Below are positions 1-8,796 of a stretch of 64,000 bases of DNA, piece after piece; position 1 is the stretch's first letter; every line of letters begins with the position of its first letter. The DNA is from Maritimibacter dapengensis (lineage in GTDB: Bacteria > Pseudomonadota > Alphaproteobacteria > Rhodobacterales > Rhodobacteraceae). Below the pieces are notes generated by a model that did no database searches, was not told the DNA's origin, and saw nothing but the letters and a program-made list of their open reading frames with translations. The translations under genes were made by a program, and so were the position numbers. Where the stretch lies: assembly GCF_019218265.1 (NCBI RefSeq), contig NZ_JAHUZE010000001.1, forward strand, positions 806,001-870,000. The letters run 5' to 3'.

Positions 1-443
1 GTGAGCGTCATAACGTCCATGTCGATCGTTCCGGCCAGCGCGCGCGGGCCGATCAAGGCCGTGGGAAAGCGAACGCCCTCTTCGTCTGCGAAGGCCAGCA
101 CCTCGATTGAGAAGGGAAGGGTGGTGCCGTCTGCGCGGGCTTTTTCGACCCCGAGACAGGCAAGCGCGACGCCCATGATCCCGTCGAATGCCCCGCCTTC
201 GCGCACGCTGTCCTGATGCGACCCCATGTAGAACGTGTTTTCAGGGGTCCCGATCCGCCCGACGAGCGTGCCCGCGGCATCGAGTGTCGTTTCCATCCCG
301 GCGGCCGTCATCCAGCCCCGGATGTCTTCGATCGCCAGCGTGTGCTCGGTGGTGAAGGGCAGACGCGTGACGCCGGGGCCCGGAGCAGAACAGCGCGCGA
401 TCCGCGCCAGCCTTTCGGCAGCTATGAGGCCCCAGTCAGTCAA
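1..443 (-). CDS. Zn-dependent M20-type amidohydrolase (allantoate/N-carbamoyl amino acid hydrolase family), N-terminal part
   Basis: This is the first 147 codons of a gene that leaves the window at base 1. Read on the minus strand it contains GSHQDSVREGGAFDG, the metal-binding His and the bridging Asp of the family, and later ADEEG with the catalytic/metal Glu pair. That layout fits hydrolases that cut N-carbamoyl amino acids, allantoate or related ureido compounds. There is no ATG in frame near the family's usual start. I infer a TTG start at 443, which overlaps the end of the upstream DUF1028 gene by 8 bases and follows a GGACCGAGG stretch. Position beside a peptide ABC transporter suggests it processes the imported compound. 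The substrate cannot be told from this fragment. Confidence 0.75.
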   Translation of the reverse strand, partial: MTDWGLIAAERLARIARCSAPGPGVTRLPFTTEHTLAIEDIRGWMTAAGMETTLDAAGTLVGRIGTPENTFYMGSHQDSVREGGAFDGIMGVALACLGVEKARADGTTLPFSIEVLAFADEEGVRFPTALIGPRALAGTIDMDVMTL

Positions 444-1098
444 GGCCTCGGTCCGGATCGTTCACGGTTGGCACCTGACGCGCCCAGAACGCGTATTCGC
501 CAGTCGTGGCGCGTTCGTGGAGGTCCGCAAGGTCCGTCAGTGGATCGTCGGAATGGTCGATCCGCAGGGAAAGGGGCGCGCGATCCGCACTGATAACGAG
601 GAGCGCCGCGGACACCAGACCGCGCGAATCGCTGCCCGAGGCCTGACCTGCGAAAAGCGATGCGATGAGCCGTTCCGCGAGCGTGCCGGTGCCGGCGTCG
701 AAGGATTCGACCAAGGCGGGAATCACCGCCGGGGAGGCCAGAAGGTTGCCGCTCGCGACTCCGCTGGGAAATACCATGTCGCCGACCTCCGGCGTGTTCA
801 TGTCGCCGGAAAACGTGCCGCCGAACCCATCCATGTCGAGCGCCGCCAATTGCCGGAACTCGCGTCCTGCATCGGCCGCGGTAATCTCGTTGACGGCGTC
901 GTAAGCCGTTGCGCCGGCTTCCATTTCCCGCAGCGCTTTTTCACCCCAAAGCGTCGAGGGGGAGGCCCCCTGACTGGCCGAAAGGCCCGCACCCCATCGG
1001 CCCCGAAGCACCCAGCCACCCACGCAAAGCGAACCGGTGGCAGCGGCACCTCCCATGTCGCCGGTTTCCGGGTCGCGAACGAGAATTGAAAAGGTCAT
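436..1098 (-). CDS. DUF1028 family protein (Ntn-hydrolase-like)
   Basis: A 220-residue DUF1028 protein. The start is ATG at 1098, not the in-frame upstream ATG at 1146, because AGGGAGA stands seven bases before it and the family begins MTFSI followed by D..TG..G. Removing Met would expose Thr2, which fits the Ntn-hydrolase resemblance proposed for this family; no activity is proved. The start lies beside the palindrome shared with the divergent transporter operon, and the 3' end overlaps the hydrolase gene, so the two are probably cotranscribed. Likely role: processing of a small amide or peptide-like compound taken up by the adjacent transporter. That role is inferred from context only. Confidence 0.85.
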   Translation of the reverse strand: MTFSILVRDPETGDMGGAAATGSLCVGGWVLRGRWGAGLSASQGASPSTLWGEKALREMEAGATAYDAVNEITAADAGREFRQLAALDMDGFGGTFSGDMNTPEVGDMVFPSGVASGNLLASPAVIPALVESFDAGTGTLAERLIASLFAGQASGSDSRGLVSAALLVISADRAPLSLRIDHSDDPLTDLADLHERATTGEYAFWARQVPTVNDPDRGLD

Positions 1099-1119
1099 GA
1101 CGTCTCCCTGTTGAGAAAT

Positions 1120-1161
1120 AATTATCATGAAAAATTGACAGGTCAATTAATCATGATAATT
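1120..1161. promoter_or_regulatory. 42-base palindromic operator between divergent operons
   Basis: Arms 1120-1139 and 1142-1161 are inverted copies matching at 18 of 20 positions, with a two-base centre. The core AATTGACAGGTCAATT is itself a perfect 7-2-7 palindrome, and the outer parts carry ATTATCATGA and TCATGATAAT. It lies between the DUF1028 start (1098) and the transporter start (1218). The obvious candidate to bind it is the FadR-type GntR protein encoded at the end of the transporter operon. Confidence 0.75.
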
Positions 1162-1217
1162 TGAAACCCAACAAAACCAAGAAACAGAGACCGACAGACA
1201 ACACGGGAGTTGCACCA

Positions 1218-2804
1218 ATGTCCTTGATTTCCTTGACCCGCCGCAGCCTCTTCGCGGCCGCCGCCTCGACCGCGCTCGTCGCCGGGCTGGGCTTTTCGCC
1301 CGCTCCATTGGCGGCGCAGACCCCGCCCGGCGTTCTGATCGTCGGGCAGATCGCAGAACCGAAATCGCTCGACCCTGCTGCGGTCACGGCACAGAACGAC
1401 TTCCGCATCGTGGTGAACATGTACGAAGGTCTGGTGCGTTATGCTCCCGGCACCCTCGAAGTCGAACCGCTGCTCGCCGAAAGCTGGGAAGTGTCCGACG
1501 ACGGCACCGAATACACGTTCATGCTGAAAGAAGGCGTCACGTTCCACGATGGGACGCCTTTCAATGCCGAAGCGGTGAAGTTCAACTTCGACCGGATGCT
1601 GAACGAGGATCATCCGTTCCACAACACCGGCCCGTTCCCGCTGGCGTTCTTCTTCTCTGCCGTGCAATCGACGGATGTCGTGGATGACCTCACTGTCAAA
1701 TTCACCCTGAACGAGCCCTACGCACCCTTCCTGTCCAACCTCGCCTATCCGACCGGGCTCCTTGTATCTCCTGCGGCGGTCGAGGCGAACGGCGCGGATT
1801 TCGGGCGAAACCCGGTCGGGACCGGCCCGTTCAAGTTCGCCGAATGGCGTTCGAACGAAGCGGTCGTGGTCGAGAAGAACCCCGACTACCACGGTGACAT
1901 GGCCGGGACCGAAGCCGTCGTGTTCCGCCCGATCACAGATGCGAACACCCGTGTGGCCGAAATGCTCTCCGGCGGGATCGACGTCATGGTCGAAGTGCCG
2001 CCGACCGCACTCTCGGAGTTTCAGGGCGACGGCTACCAGGTCGTCGAACAGGCCGGTCCTCACGTCTGGTTCCTGATCCTGAACGCCAAGGAAGGTCCGT
2101 TCGCGGACAAGCTGGTGCGCCAGGCCGCGAACTACGCGATCAACAAGGAAGCACTGGTGAACGAGGTGCTCGAAGGCACGGCCGAGGTCGCCGCCGGTCC
2201 GACCCCGCCCGCATTCGCATGGGCCTATAACGATGAACTCGATCCCTATCCTTATGACCCGGACAAGGCGAAAGAGCTTCTGGCTGAAGCCGGTGCAGAG
2301 GGGGCGGAGCTTACGTTCTACGTCACCGAAGGTGGCTCGGGGATGCTCGATCCGATCCCTATGGGCACCGCGATTCAAGCTGACCTGAATGCCGTGGGTT
2401 TCGACGTGAAGATCGAGACCTACGAGTGGAACACTTTCCTTGGCGAAGTGAACCCCGGACTTGAGGGAAAGGCGGATATGGCGGAAATGGCGTGGATGAC
2501 CAACGACCCCGACACGCTTCCGTTCCTGGCGCTTCGCACCGAAGCCTTCCCCGATCAGGGCGGGTTCAATTCGGGCTATTACTCGAACCCCGAAGTGGAT
2601 GAACTTCTGTCCAAGGCACGTGTCGCCACCGATCAGGATGAACGCGCCGCGCTTTACAAAGAGATGCAGGCGATCGTGCAGGAAGACGCCCCGTGGGTCT
2701 TCGTCGCGAACTGGAAACAGAACGCGGTGACCACGGATCGGGTCGAGAACTTCAACCTCGAACCGTCGTTCCTGCTGCTGCTCGAAGATGTGGTGAAGAA
2801 CTGA
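1218..2804 (+). CDS. ABC transporter substrate-binding protein, peptide/nickel family 5
   Basis: A 528-residue periplasmic solute-binding protein of the SBP_bac_5 (DppA/OppA) family. The mature part opens with the typical GQIAEPKSLDPA segment, followed by the ..EPLLAESWEVSDDGTEYTF.. region that marks the fold. The ATG at 1218 is preferred to the one at 1161 because GGGAG precedes it and it begins the signal peptide, which has a twin-arginine-like TRRSLFAAAAS start and ends near AAQT. It is the first gene of an operon with permeases and ATPases. The ligand is probably an oligopeptide or a ureido/amide compound, judging from the adjacent hydrolase genes. Confidence 0.92.
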   Translation: MSLISLTRRSLFAAAASTALVAGLGFSPAPLAAQTPPGVLIVGQIAEPKSLDPAAVTAQNDFRIVVNMYEGLVRYAPGTLEVEPLLAESWEVSDDGTEYTFMLKEGVTFHDGTPFNAEAVKFNFDRMLNEDHPFHNTGPFPLAFFFSAVQSTDVVDDLTVKFTLNEPYAPFLSNLAYPTGLLVSPAAVEANGADFGRNPVGTGPFKFAEWRSNEAVVVEKNPDYHGDMAGTEAVVFRPITDANTRVAEMLSGGIDVMVEVPPTALSEFQGDGYQVVEQAGPHVWFLILNAKEGPFADKLVRQAANYAINKEALVNEVLEGTAEVAAGPTPPAFAWAYNDELDPYPYDPDKAKELLAEAGAEGAELTFYVTEGGSGMLDPIPMGTAIQADLNAVGFDVKIETYEWNTFLGEVNPGLEGKADMAEMAWMTNDPDTLPFLALRTEAFPDQGGFNSGYYSNPEVDELLSKARVATDQDERAALYKEMQAIVQEDAPWVFVANWKQNAVTTDRVENFNLEPSFLLLLEDVVKN

Positions 2805-2810
2805 GGTCAT

Positions 2811-2831
2811 GCCCCGGACAGTGTCCGGGGC
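2811..2831. repeat. Perfect hairpin after the binding-protein gene
   Basis: GCCCCGGACA and its exact inverse TGTCCGGGGC flank a single G, seven bases after the stop codon. There is no following T-run, so this is more likely an mRNA-stabilising or transcript-shaping stem than a complete terminator. A stem at this place would favour high expression of the binding protein relative to the permeases. Confidence 0.5.
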
Positions 2832-2835
2832 GACC

Positions 2836-2893
2836 GATGCGGGGGCGAAATCCCCCGCACCCTCTGAGCGTTTTCTGAACCAGAGAAGGACAG
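2836..2893 (+). repeat. Intergenic hairpin-plus-tail repeat, copy A (divergent)
   Basis: A hairpin TGCGGGGG/CCCCCGCA is followed by a tail reading CCTCTGAGCGTTTTCTGAAC and then CAGAGAAGG. The same arrangement, GC-rich hairpin then a tail like TATTTTTGGAACGATGAAG, occurs near 44371, 47844 and 63110. This is the most divergent copy. Confidence 0.45.
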
Positions 2894-2920
2894 GCGCATA
2901 GCTGCCTGAACGGTATCCAC

Positions 2921-3868
2921 ATGGGTTCATACATCCTGAAACGTCTGGTCTCGGCGATCCCCGTGTTGCTCGGGATCACGGTGATCGTGTTCCTGATCAT
3001 GGCGATGATCCCCGGCGATCCCGCGACCGCCATCCTTGGCAGCTACGCGACGCCCGAAAACGTGGAAAAGCTGAACCGAGACCTCGGCTTGGACAAGCCG
3101 CTGGTGGTCCGTTACTTCATCTGGCTCGGCAACATGCTCACCGGCGATTTCGGGCGGAGTTTCAGCCTCAATCGCCCGGTGCTCGACGAAATCCTCGAAC
3201 GGTTCAACGCGACCCTGATCCTTGCGGGCACCGCCTTCGTGATCTGCTCGGTGCTGGGCATTCTCGCCGGCGTCATCTCGGCGGCCAAGCAATACGGCTT
3301 CGCAGACAAGGCGATCACCTTCGTCGTCCTGATCGGCATCTCGGTCCCGAGCTTCTTTCTCGGCATGATGATGATCCTGCTCTTCGCGGTGAACCTGCGC
3401 TGGCTGCCGGTGTCGGGGATGTACGCGATCTACGGGGGCGGAGATCTTCCCGACCTCGCCAAGCACCTCGTCATGCCCGCCTTCGCGCTTGCCGTGGTCG
3501 CCACTGGCGTGATCGCGCGGCTGAGTCGGTCGGCCATGCTCGAAGTGCTCAGGCAGGATTTCATCCGAACAGCGCGCGCCAAAGGGGTAGGCGAGCGTAA
3601 GGTGCTTTATGGTCACGCGCTACGCGCGGCGATGGTCTCGATCATTCCGGTGCTCGGCATCCAGGCAGGCTTCGTCCTCTCCGGTTCGGTCTTCATCGAG
3701 ATCGTGTTCCAGTGGCCCGGAGTGGGCCGCATGCTGGTCGATGCGATCCTCAAGCGCGACCTGCTTCTCGTGCAGGGCGGGGTGGTCTTCGTCGCCGCCT
3801 GCTACGTGTTCTTCAACATCTGCGTGGACGTGGCCCAGTCGTTGCTCGACCCGAGGATCAAGACATGA
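2921..3868 (+). CDS. Peptide/nickel-type ABC transporter permease (DppB family)
   Basis: A 315-residue inner-membrane permease starting MGSYILKRLVSAIPVLLGIT, the family's typical first helix. The cytoplasmic EAA-like loop is visible at about residues 210-230 (FIRTARAKGVGERKVLYGHALR), where the ATPase docks. Several hydrophobic segments run through to a C-terminus ending in DPRIKT. It starts 116 bases after the binding-protein gene and its stop overlaps the next start in ATGA. It forms the channel with the permease half of the following fused gene. Confidence 0.93.
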   Translation: MGSYILKRLVSAIPVLLGITVIVFLIMAMIPGDPATAILGSYATPENVEKLNRDLGLDKPLVVRYFIWLGNMLTGDFGRSFSLNRPVLDEILERFNATLILAGTAFVICSVLGILAGVISAAKQYGFADKAITFVVLIGISVPSFFLGMMMILLFAVNLRWLPVSGMYAIYGGGDLPDLAKHLVMPAFALAVVATGVIARLSRSAMLEVLRQDFIRTARAKGVGERKVLYGHALRAAMVSIIPVLGIQAGFVLSGSVFIEIVFQWPGVGRMLVDAILKRDLLLVQGGVVFVAACYVFFNICVDVAQSLLDPRIKT

Positions 3869-5733
3869 CCTTTCTCAAGCTCCTGTTTCGCAATCGGCTG
3901 GCCGCGATGGGCGCGGTGGTCTTGGGCCTGATCCTGCTCCTCGTGCTGGCGATACCGGTGCTGCCCCTACAGGACCCGGACGTGACCAATACGGGAAATC
4001 GCTTCGTGCCGCCTTTTTCCGAGGGGCATCTCCTCGGCACCGACCACCTCGGGCGCGACCTGCTGTCACGACTGCTATACGGCACGCGGCTGTCGCTTGG
4101 CGTCGGTATCTTCGCCGCCCTGATCGCCGCCACCATCGGTTCGGCAGTGGGGATCATCGCGGGGTATTTCGGGGGGCGCACGGACAACATCATCATGCGC
4201 GGCATCGACATGCTGATGGCCTTTCCCTACATCCTCTTGGCGCTCGCCATCGTCGCGGCCCTCGGCCCCGGTCTGCTCAACGCGCTCATCGCCGTGGCCG
4301 CCGTGAACATCCCGTTCTTCGCGCGGAACATCCGCGGCATCACCGTGGGCCTCGCCGGGCGCGAATTCATCGACGCGGCCCGGCTCGCCGGCATGGGCCA
4401 CACCCGCATCATCCTGACCGAGCTTCTGCCCAACGTGCTCTCGACCATCGTCATCGCCATGTCCACCACCGTGGGCTGGATGATCCTGGAGACGGCGGGG
4501 CTGTCCTTCCTCGGTCTCGGCAGCCAGCCGCCACAGGCCGACCTCGGCTCGATGCTGGGCGAGGCGCGCTCGGCGCTCATCACCGACCCGCATACATCCA
4601 TCGTTCCGGGCGTGATGATCTTTCTCATCGTCATGTCGATCAACCTCCTGGGCGACGGCGTGCGCGATGCGCTCGACCCGCGCCTGCGCTCCGGCGCCCT
4701 GTCGCGTCCGCGCGCCCAGACCATCGTGGACCGCAAATCGCCAGTTCCCGCGGATGACGGCAACGGGCTTCTGAACATACAGAACCTCGAGACGCAGTTC
4801 CATGTCGGCAAACGCATCTACCGCGCCGTCAATGACGTCTCGCTCTTCGTCAATCCCGGCGAATGCCTCGGTGTGATCGGGGAATCCGGCTCGGGAAAAT
4901 CGGTCACTGCGCTCTCCGTCATGGGTCTAGTCGCGTCACCTCCCGGCGTGGTGACGGGGGGCGCGGTGCGCTACGAAGGCGAAGACCTCCTGTCGGCCAA
5001 TTTCGAAAGCCTCCGCCAGAAGCGCGGCGACAAGGTGGCCTATATCTTCCAGGACCCGCTCTCGACGCTGCACCCGCTCTACCGCGTGGGCGACCAGCTC
5101 ATGGAAGCGATCCAGGTCCACCACAAGGTGTCGGACAAGGATGCGCGGGCGAAAGCCGTGGAGCTTCTGAAATCTGTCCGCATCCCCAATGCGGAAAGCC
5201 GTATCCGCAACTACCCGCATGAAATGTCGGGCGGGATGCGGCAAAGGGTCGGGATCGCGATGGCGCTCGCGAACGACCCGGACGTGATCATCGCCGACGA
5301 GCCGACGACGGCTCTCGACGTGACCGTGCAGGCGCAGATCCTTGCCCTGCTCGATGACCTGCGCCGTGAGCGGGGGCTCGCCATTATCTTCATCACCCAT
5401 GATTTCGGTGTCGTGGCGCAATTGTGTGACCGGGTGGCGGTGCTCTATGGCGGGAAGATCGTAGAAGAGGGGACGACCACCGACATTCTCGATCACCCCG
5501 CTCACCCCTATACCAAGCGCCTGATGGCCTGCGTGCCCGAACTGGGCGGCGGCAAGCGCGAGCTGGCGGCCATTCCCGGCCTGCCGCCGATCGTGTCCGA
5601 CCTGCCACCGGGCTGCGCCTTTGCACCGCGCTGTGAAAAGGCAACCGAAGCCTGCAAAGAGGGCGCCATACCGCTCGAAGGCTCAGAGACGCGCGCCGTG
5701 CGCTGTATCCACCCCGAGGAGGAGATCGCATGA
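3865..5733 (+). CDS. Fused peptide ABC transporter permease/ATP-binding protein (DppC-DppD)
   Basis: One 622-residue reading frame joins two proteins that are usually separate. Residues 1 to about 285 are a DppC-type permease ([13 protein letters not shown]-like segment, EAA loop [16 protein letters not shown]). After a short linker, the rest is a DppD/OppD ATPase with Walker A GESGSGKS, signature MSGGMRQRV, Walker [13 protein letters not shown] and the cysteine-rich C-terminal [10 protein letters not shown] segment that closes this ATPase subfamily. The start ATG at 3865 overlaps the dppB stop. Fusions of this kind occur in other alphaproteobacteria; no stop or frameshift interrupts the junction. 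Confidence 0.92.
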   Translation: MTFLKLLFRNRLAAMGAVVLGLILLLVLAIPVLPLQDPDVTNTGNRFVPPFSEGHLLGTDHLGRDLLSRLLYGTRLSLGVGIFAALIAATIGSAVGIIAGYFGGRTDNIIMRGIDMLMAFPYILLALAIVAALGPGLLNALIAVAAVNIPFFARNIRGITVGLAGREFIDAARLAGMGHTRIILTELLPNVLSTIVIAMSTTVGWMILETAGLSFLGLGSQPPQADLGSMLGEARSALITDPHTSIVPGVMIFLIVMSINLLGDGVRDALDPRLRSGALSRPRAQTIVDRKSPVPADDGNGLLNIQNLETQFHVGKRIYRAVNDVSLFVNPGECLGVIGESGSGKSVTALSVMGLVASPPGVVTGGAVRYEGEDLLSANFESLRQKRGDKVAYIFQDPLSTLHPLYRVGDQLMEAIQVHHKVSDKDARAKAVELLKSVRIPNAESRIRNYPHEMSGGMRQRVGIAMALANDPDVIIADEPTTALDVTVQAQILALLDDLRRERGLAIIFITHDFGVVAQLCDRVAVLYGGKIVEEGTTTDILDHPAHPYTKRLMACVPELGGGKRELAAIPGLPPIVSDLPPGCAFAPRCEKATEACKEGAIPLEGSETRAVRCIHPEEEIA

Positions 5734-6689
5734 CATCCGCGCTCAAAGTCGAAAACCTCGCGAAGACCTTCGAAATATCGGGCGGGCTGTTCGGCCGGAA
5801 CAAGGCCGGGGTCCGCGCAGTGCGGCCCATGTCGTTCGAGGTTCCGACCGGCGAAACCCTCGGCATCGTCGGGGAATCGGGTTGCGGCAAGTCCACCCTG
5901 GCCCGGATGCTCGTGGGCCTTCTGGAGCCGACCGAGGGCACGATCGAGATCGAAGGCAAGGCCCTCGACAATGCCGACCCGGCAGCCTTCGGGCGGCTGA
6001 TCCAGTATATGTTTCAGGACCCGGTGTCTTCGCTCAACCCGCGCAAGACGATCAAGCAGATCATGGAAGCCCCGCTCAAACGGCTCTACTGCATGGGCAA
6101 GGCGGAGCGCGACAAGCGCATCGACGAAATTTTCGACAGCGTGAACCTCCGGCCCGAATTTCTCGAGCGATACCCGCACGAGTTTTCCGGCGGGCAGGCA
6201 CAGCGGATCGGCGTTGCCCGCGCGCTTGCCGCGGCCCCCCGGATCATCATTCTGGACGAGCCGGTTTCGGCGCTCGACGTCTCGGTGCAGGCGCAGGTTC
6301 TGAACCTGCTGCGCGACCTCAAATCCGAGTTCAACCTGACATACCTCTTCATTTCCCACGACCTCGCCGTGGTCGAAGCGGTGTCGGACCGTATCGTCGT
6401 GCTCTATTTCGGCTCCGTGGTCGAGATCGGGAAGGCGGAGGAAGTTTTCGCAAATCCGCGCCACCCCTATACCAAGCTTCTGGCCGACAGTGCCCCGGTG
6501 GTCGGACGCCCACTGACCGCGCCGGAGCAAAAAGACAGCGAATTGCCAGACCCACTGAACCCACCGCCCGGCTGTGCCTTCGCCACACGCTGCCCACGGG
6601 CGCAGGAACGGTGCAAGAAAGAAGAGCCCGTGCTCGAACCCGTCGGAGGAGACCAATATGCAGCCTGTTTCTATCCGCTCCAGGATTGA
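5730..6689 (+). CDS. Peptide ABC transporter ATP-binding protein (OppF/DppF family)
   Basis: A 319-residue second ATPase of the transporter. It carries Walker A GESGCGKST, the Q-loop region MFQDPVSSLNPR, signature FSGGQAQRIGVARAL, Walker B IIILDEPVSALD and an H-loop in ISHDL, ending with the PPGCAFATRCPRA element shared by OppD/OppF proteins. ATGA overlap with the preceding gene shows tight coupling. It pairs with the ATPase half of the fused protein to energise uptake. Confidence 0.94.
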   Translation: MTSALKVENLAKTFEISGGLFGRNKAGVRAVRPMSFEVPTGETLGIVGESGCGKSTLARMLVGLLEPTEGTIEIEGKALDNADPAAFGRLIQYMFQDPVSSLNPRKTIKQIMEAPLKRLYCMGKAERDKRIDEIFDSVNLRPEFLERYPHEFSGGQAQRIGVARALAAAPRIIILDEPVSALDVSVQAQVLNLLRDLKSEFNLTYLFISHDLAVVEAVSDRIVVLYFGSVVEIGKAEEVFANPRHPYTKLLADSAPVVGRPLTAPEQKDSELPDPLNPPPGCAFATRCPRAQERCKKEEPVLEPVGGDQYAACFYPLQD

Positions 6690-7425
6690 CGGCCCGAAGC
6701 AATCCCGCCCGGTTCAGGTTGCCGAGGCGATCAAGGATTTCATAGTGTCGGAAGGGTTGCAGCCCGGCGACAGGATCCCATCGGAGGCCGAGCTGATCGA
6801 ACGGTTCGGGATGGCCAAGGGCACGATCCGTGAGGCCCTTCGCCTGCTCGACGCTCAGGGTCTGACCAAGTCACGGACCGGGCCGGGCGGCGGCACGTTC
6901 GTTCATGAAGTGTCTCCCGAACGTGCGGAAGCGTTGCTGGCGAACTACTTCTATTTCAAGGACCTCACGATTTCCGACATCTATCAGCTTCGCCGCGTGC
7001 TGGAGCCGGAACTTGTGGCGAGTCTTGCGGGTAAAATTAGCGGTCGGGTGATCGAAGAACTCGAGACCATACTCGCGTCCTACTCGGAAGCCGCGACGAC
7101 CGACGAAGAAGAACGCGACCAGCATGTCGCCTCCTTGCGGTTCCACAAGGTGCTCGCGGATCAGACCGGCAACCCGCTCCTGTCGTTCGTGATCGGCTTC
7201 ATGCTCACGATCCTGTCCGATATCACCGTGTCGCGGCGGCTCTACACACCGATCAACCTCGACCTCTGGGCGCGGGGCCGGGATTACCAGATCAGACTGC
7301 TCGACGCCCTGCGTGAGGGTGACAGCGGCGCGGCGCGGTCGATCATGACAGCGCATATGCAGACCGCTCAGCCGCTCATGGAAGGGCAGGAGGCGTTTTC
7401 GCTGAAGCGGTTCATCTCGGACTAG
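6658..7425 (+). CDS. GntR-family regulator, FadR (FCD) subfamily
   Basis: A 255-residue transcriptional regulator. The winged-helix domain occupies about residues 12-80 (ISDFIVSEG-like segment IKDFIVSEGLQPGDRIPSE, then FGMAKGTIREALR), followed by an all-helical FCD ligand-binding domain. The start at 6658 has a strong GGAGGAGA ribosome-binding site and lies inside the 3' end of the ATPase gene, so it is the last gene of the transporter operon. It probably represses both arms of the divergent locus through the palindrome at 1120-1161 and responds to the transported compound. Its stop shares CTAG with the convergent neighbour. Confidence 0.9.
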   Translation: MQPVSIRSRIDGPKQSRPVQVAEAIKDFIVSEGLQPGDRIPSEAELIERFGMAKGTIREALRLLDAQGLTKSRTGPGGGTFVHEVSPERAEALLANYFYFKDLTISDIYQLRRVLEPELVASLAGKISGRVIEELETILASYSEAATTDEEERDQHVASLRFHKVLADQTGNPLLSFVIGFMLTILSDITVSRRLYTPINLDLWARGRDYQIRLLDALREGDSGAARSIMTAHMQTAQPLMEGQEAFSLKRFISD

Positions 7426-7919
7426 TGAAAGAACCTCTGCGCCGGGAAGGCGACGATATTGTCGTCTGCGAGCGTTTCCCGCGCCGTGGTCGATCCCGCC
7501 CGCGCCGCGTCGATCAACTCGCGTACGCCCTCTGGAGGGCGCGTTGTCGCCGCGGCCAGAACGTCGCGCATATGGGCGAAGGACATGGCCTGCTCGACCA
7601 GATAGGCCGCGTCATAGGCCGTTTGCCCCATTCCCGAGTAATGGCGAAGCGAACCGCCCGCAGCACGCAGACGTTCGGTGAAAATCGCGCATCCGATAAG
7701 ACAGGCATCCGCCAACCCGCGCATCTCTACCGCATCGGCCCGTCGGTCCATCGCCTCCACGATCCGTAACGTCAGCCCGTCGACCATGATCTGTTCACGC
7801 ATGTAACGTGCCATGGTGATTGCCATGTAGTGCCGAAGCGTGTCGGTCAGGGAAATTCCCGTTTCACGCATTCCATCGCCGACCAGTTCGTCCGCGGCTG
7901 CAACAAGGGCGTCCTGCAT
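7422..7919 (-). CDS. Conserved hypothetical protein
   Basis: A 165-residue protein that I do not recognise. It looks soluble and mostly helical, with no signal peptide or membrane segment. The start is taken as ATG at 7919 because an AAAGGAGG sequence stands seven bases upstream; the ATG at 7925 is too close to that site and the 7997 start is far from it. It is alone on its strand between the GntR gene (convergent, sharing CTAG) and the NUDIX gene. No function is proposed. Confidence 0.75.
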   Translation of the reverse strand: MQDALVAAADELVGDGMRETGISLTDTLRHYMAITMARYMREQIMVDGLTLRIVEAMDRRADAVEMRGLADACLIGCAIFTERLRAAGGSLRHYSGMGQTAYDAAYLVEQAMSFAHMRDVLAAATTRPPEGVRELIDAARAGSTTARETLADDNIVAFPAQRFFH

Positions 7920-8060
7920 AAGCATACCTCCTTTGTTCCCGACCCTTCTTGTCCGAGGGTCATGGAAAAAGGTTAAGACGTCCTGCAATTTGATCAAAAG
8001 AAAAAATGCGTGAGCCGTGACAAAGGTTTGGCTTGCCTGCCGGCTGTGCCAAAATGCCCG

Positions 8061-8768
8061 CTATCTGGGCATCTCCACGACGCCACCCAGCCTGAGAAAC
8101 AGGCTTTCCTCCTGATCGTTCTTGAAATACGGCACGCTGTCGGGCGCGGCGACATCCGGCAGACGTCCGGCAATTTCAGCCAAAACGACTTGTGTGATGA
8201 AGGGCAGGTCGAAATCGCGAACTTCCGACAGGGCAATCCACTGTAGGTGGCTGAGCTCGTCTTCGGCGGCGGTGAAATCGTCGGGATCGGTCTTCAGCTT
8301 CGAGGCATCGGCGACGAAGAACCGCGCATCGAACCTGCGCGGACGGCCCGGCGGGGTGATCGCGCGAAACACGAAGGCAAGGCCGTTGGGCGAGGGCACA
8401 TAGCCTTCGGCCGCGAATCCACGCCAGGGGTCGGGAATTTCGCCGTACCAGGAACCGGGCTCTCCGAGAATCTGTCCGGTTTCCTCCCAGAGCTCGCGGA
8501 TCGCTGCGGCAAGAAGAGCGGGGCCGATCCCGTCAGGCGCATCGTCACCCAGCCGCGTAAGGCAGGGTTCGGCCCCTTCCTCTGCCAGGGGAACATGCTG
8601 GTCGGCCTTGTCGACCGCACCGCCCGGAAACACGAACTTGTTCGGCATGAAAGCCGCCTTCGATCCGCGCTGTCCCATCAATACGCGCGGCGTGTCGGTG
8701 TCCGCGTCGCGGATCAGCACCACGGTCGCGGCATTCCGGATCACCTTGGATTTGTCGACGTCGCTCAA
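8061..8768 (-). CDS. NUDIX hydrolase
   Basis: A 235-residue NUDIX protein. The box is visible as a split GX5EX7REUXEEXGU pattern: GGAVDKAD near residue 45 and REL WEETG (written here with a gap) near residue 90, with an insertion between them, as in NUDT7/8/19-like CoA or nucleotide-sugar pyrophosphatases. No ATG lies near the start of the homologous region. A TTG at 8768, four bases after GAGGGAGG, is the most plausible start. It lies 28 bases behind the DUF983 gene in the same direction, so the two are likely cotranscribed. The substrate is unknown. Confidence 0.82.
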   Translation of the reverse strand: MSDVDKSKVIRNAATVVLIRDADTDTPRVLMGQRGSKAAFMPNKFVFPGGAVDKADQHVPLAEEGAEPCLTRLGDDAPDGIGPALLAAAIRELWEETGQILGEPGSWYGEIPDPWRGFAAEGYVPSPNGLAFVFRAITPPGRPRRFDARFFVADASKLKTDPDDFTAAEDELSHLQWIALSEVRDFDLPFITQVVLAEIAGRLPDVAAPDSVPYFKNDQEESLFLRLGGVVEMPR

Positions 8769-8796
8769 AAGGCCTCCCTCGCGGGGCTGGCCCCCG

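Noticed and set aside
1134-1147. TTGACAGGTCAA as an FNR site
   Set aside because: The spacer is two bases and the sequence is the core of the larger GntR-type palindrome.
1143-2930. 595-codon open frame on the minus strand
   Set aside because: Antisense to the peptide-binding protein gene, which has a signal peptide and family motifs; the antisense product looks like a shadow.
7984-7997. TTGATCAA as an FNR site
   Set aside because: There is no four-base spacer between the half-sites, so it does not fit FNR recognition.
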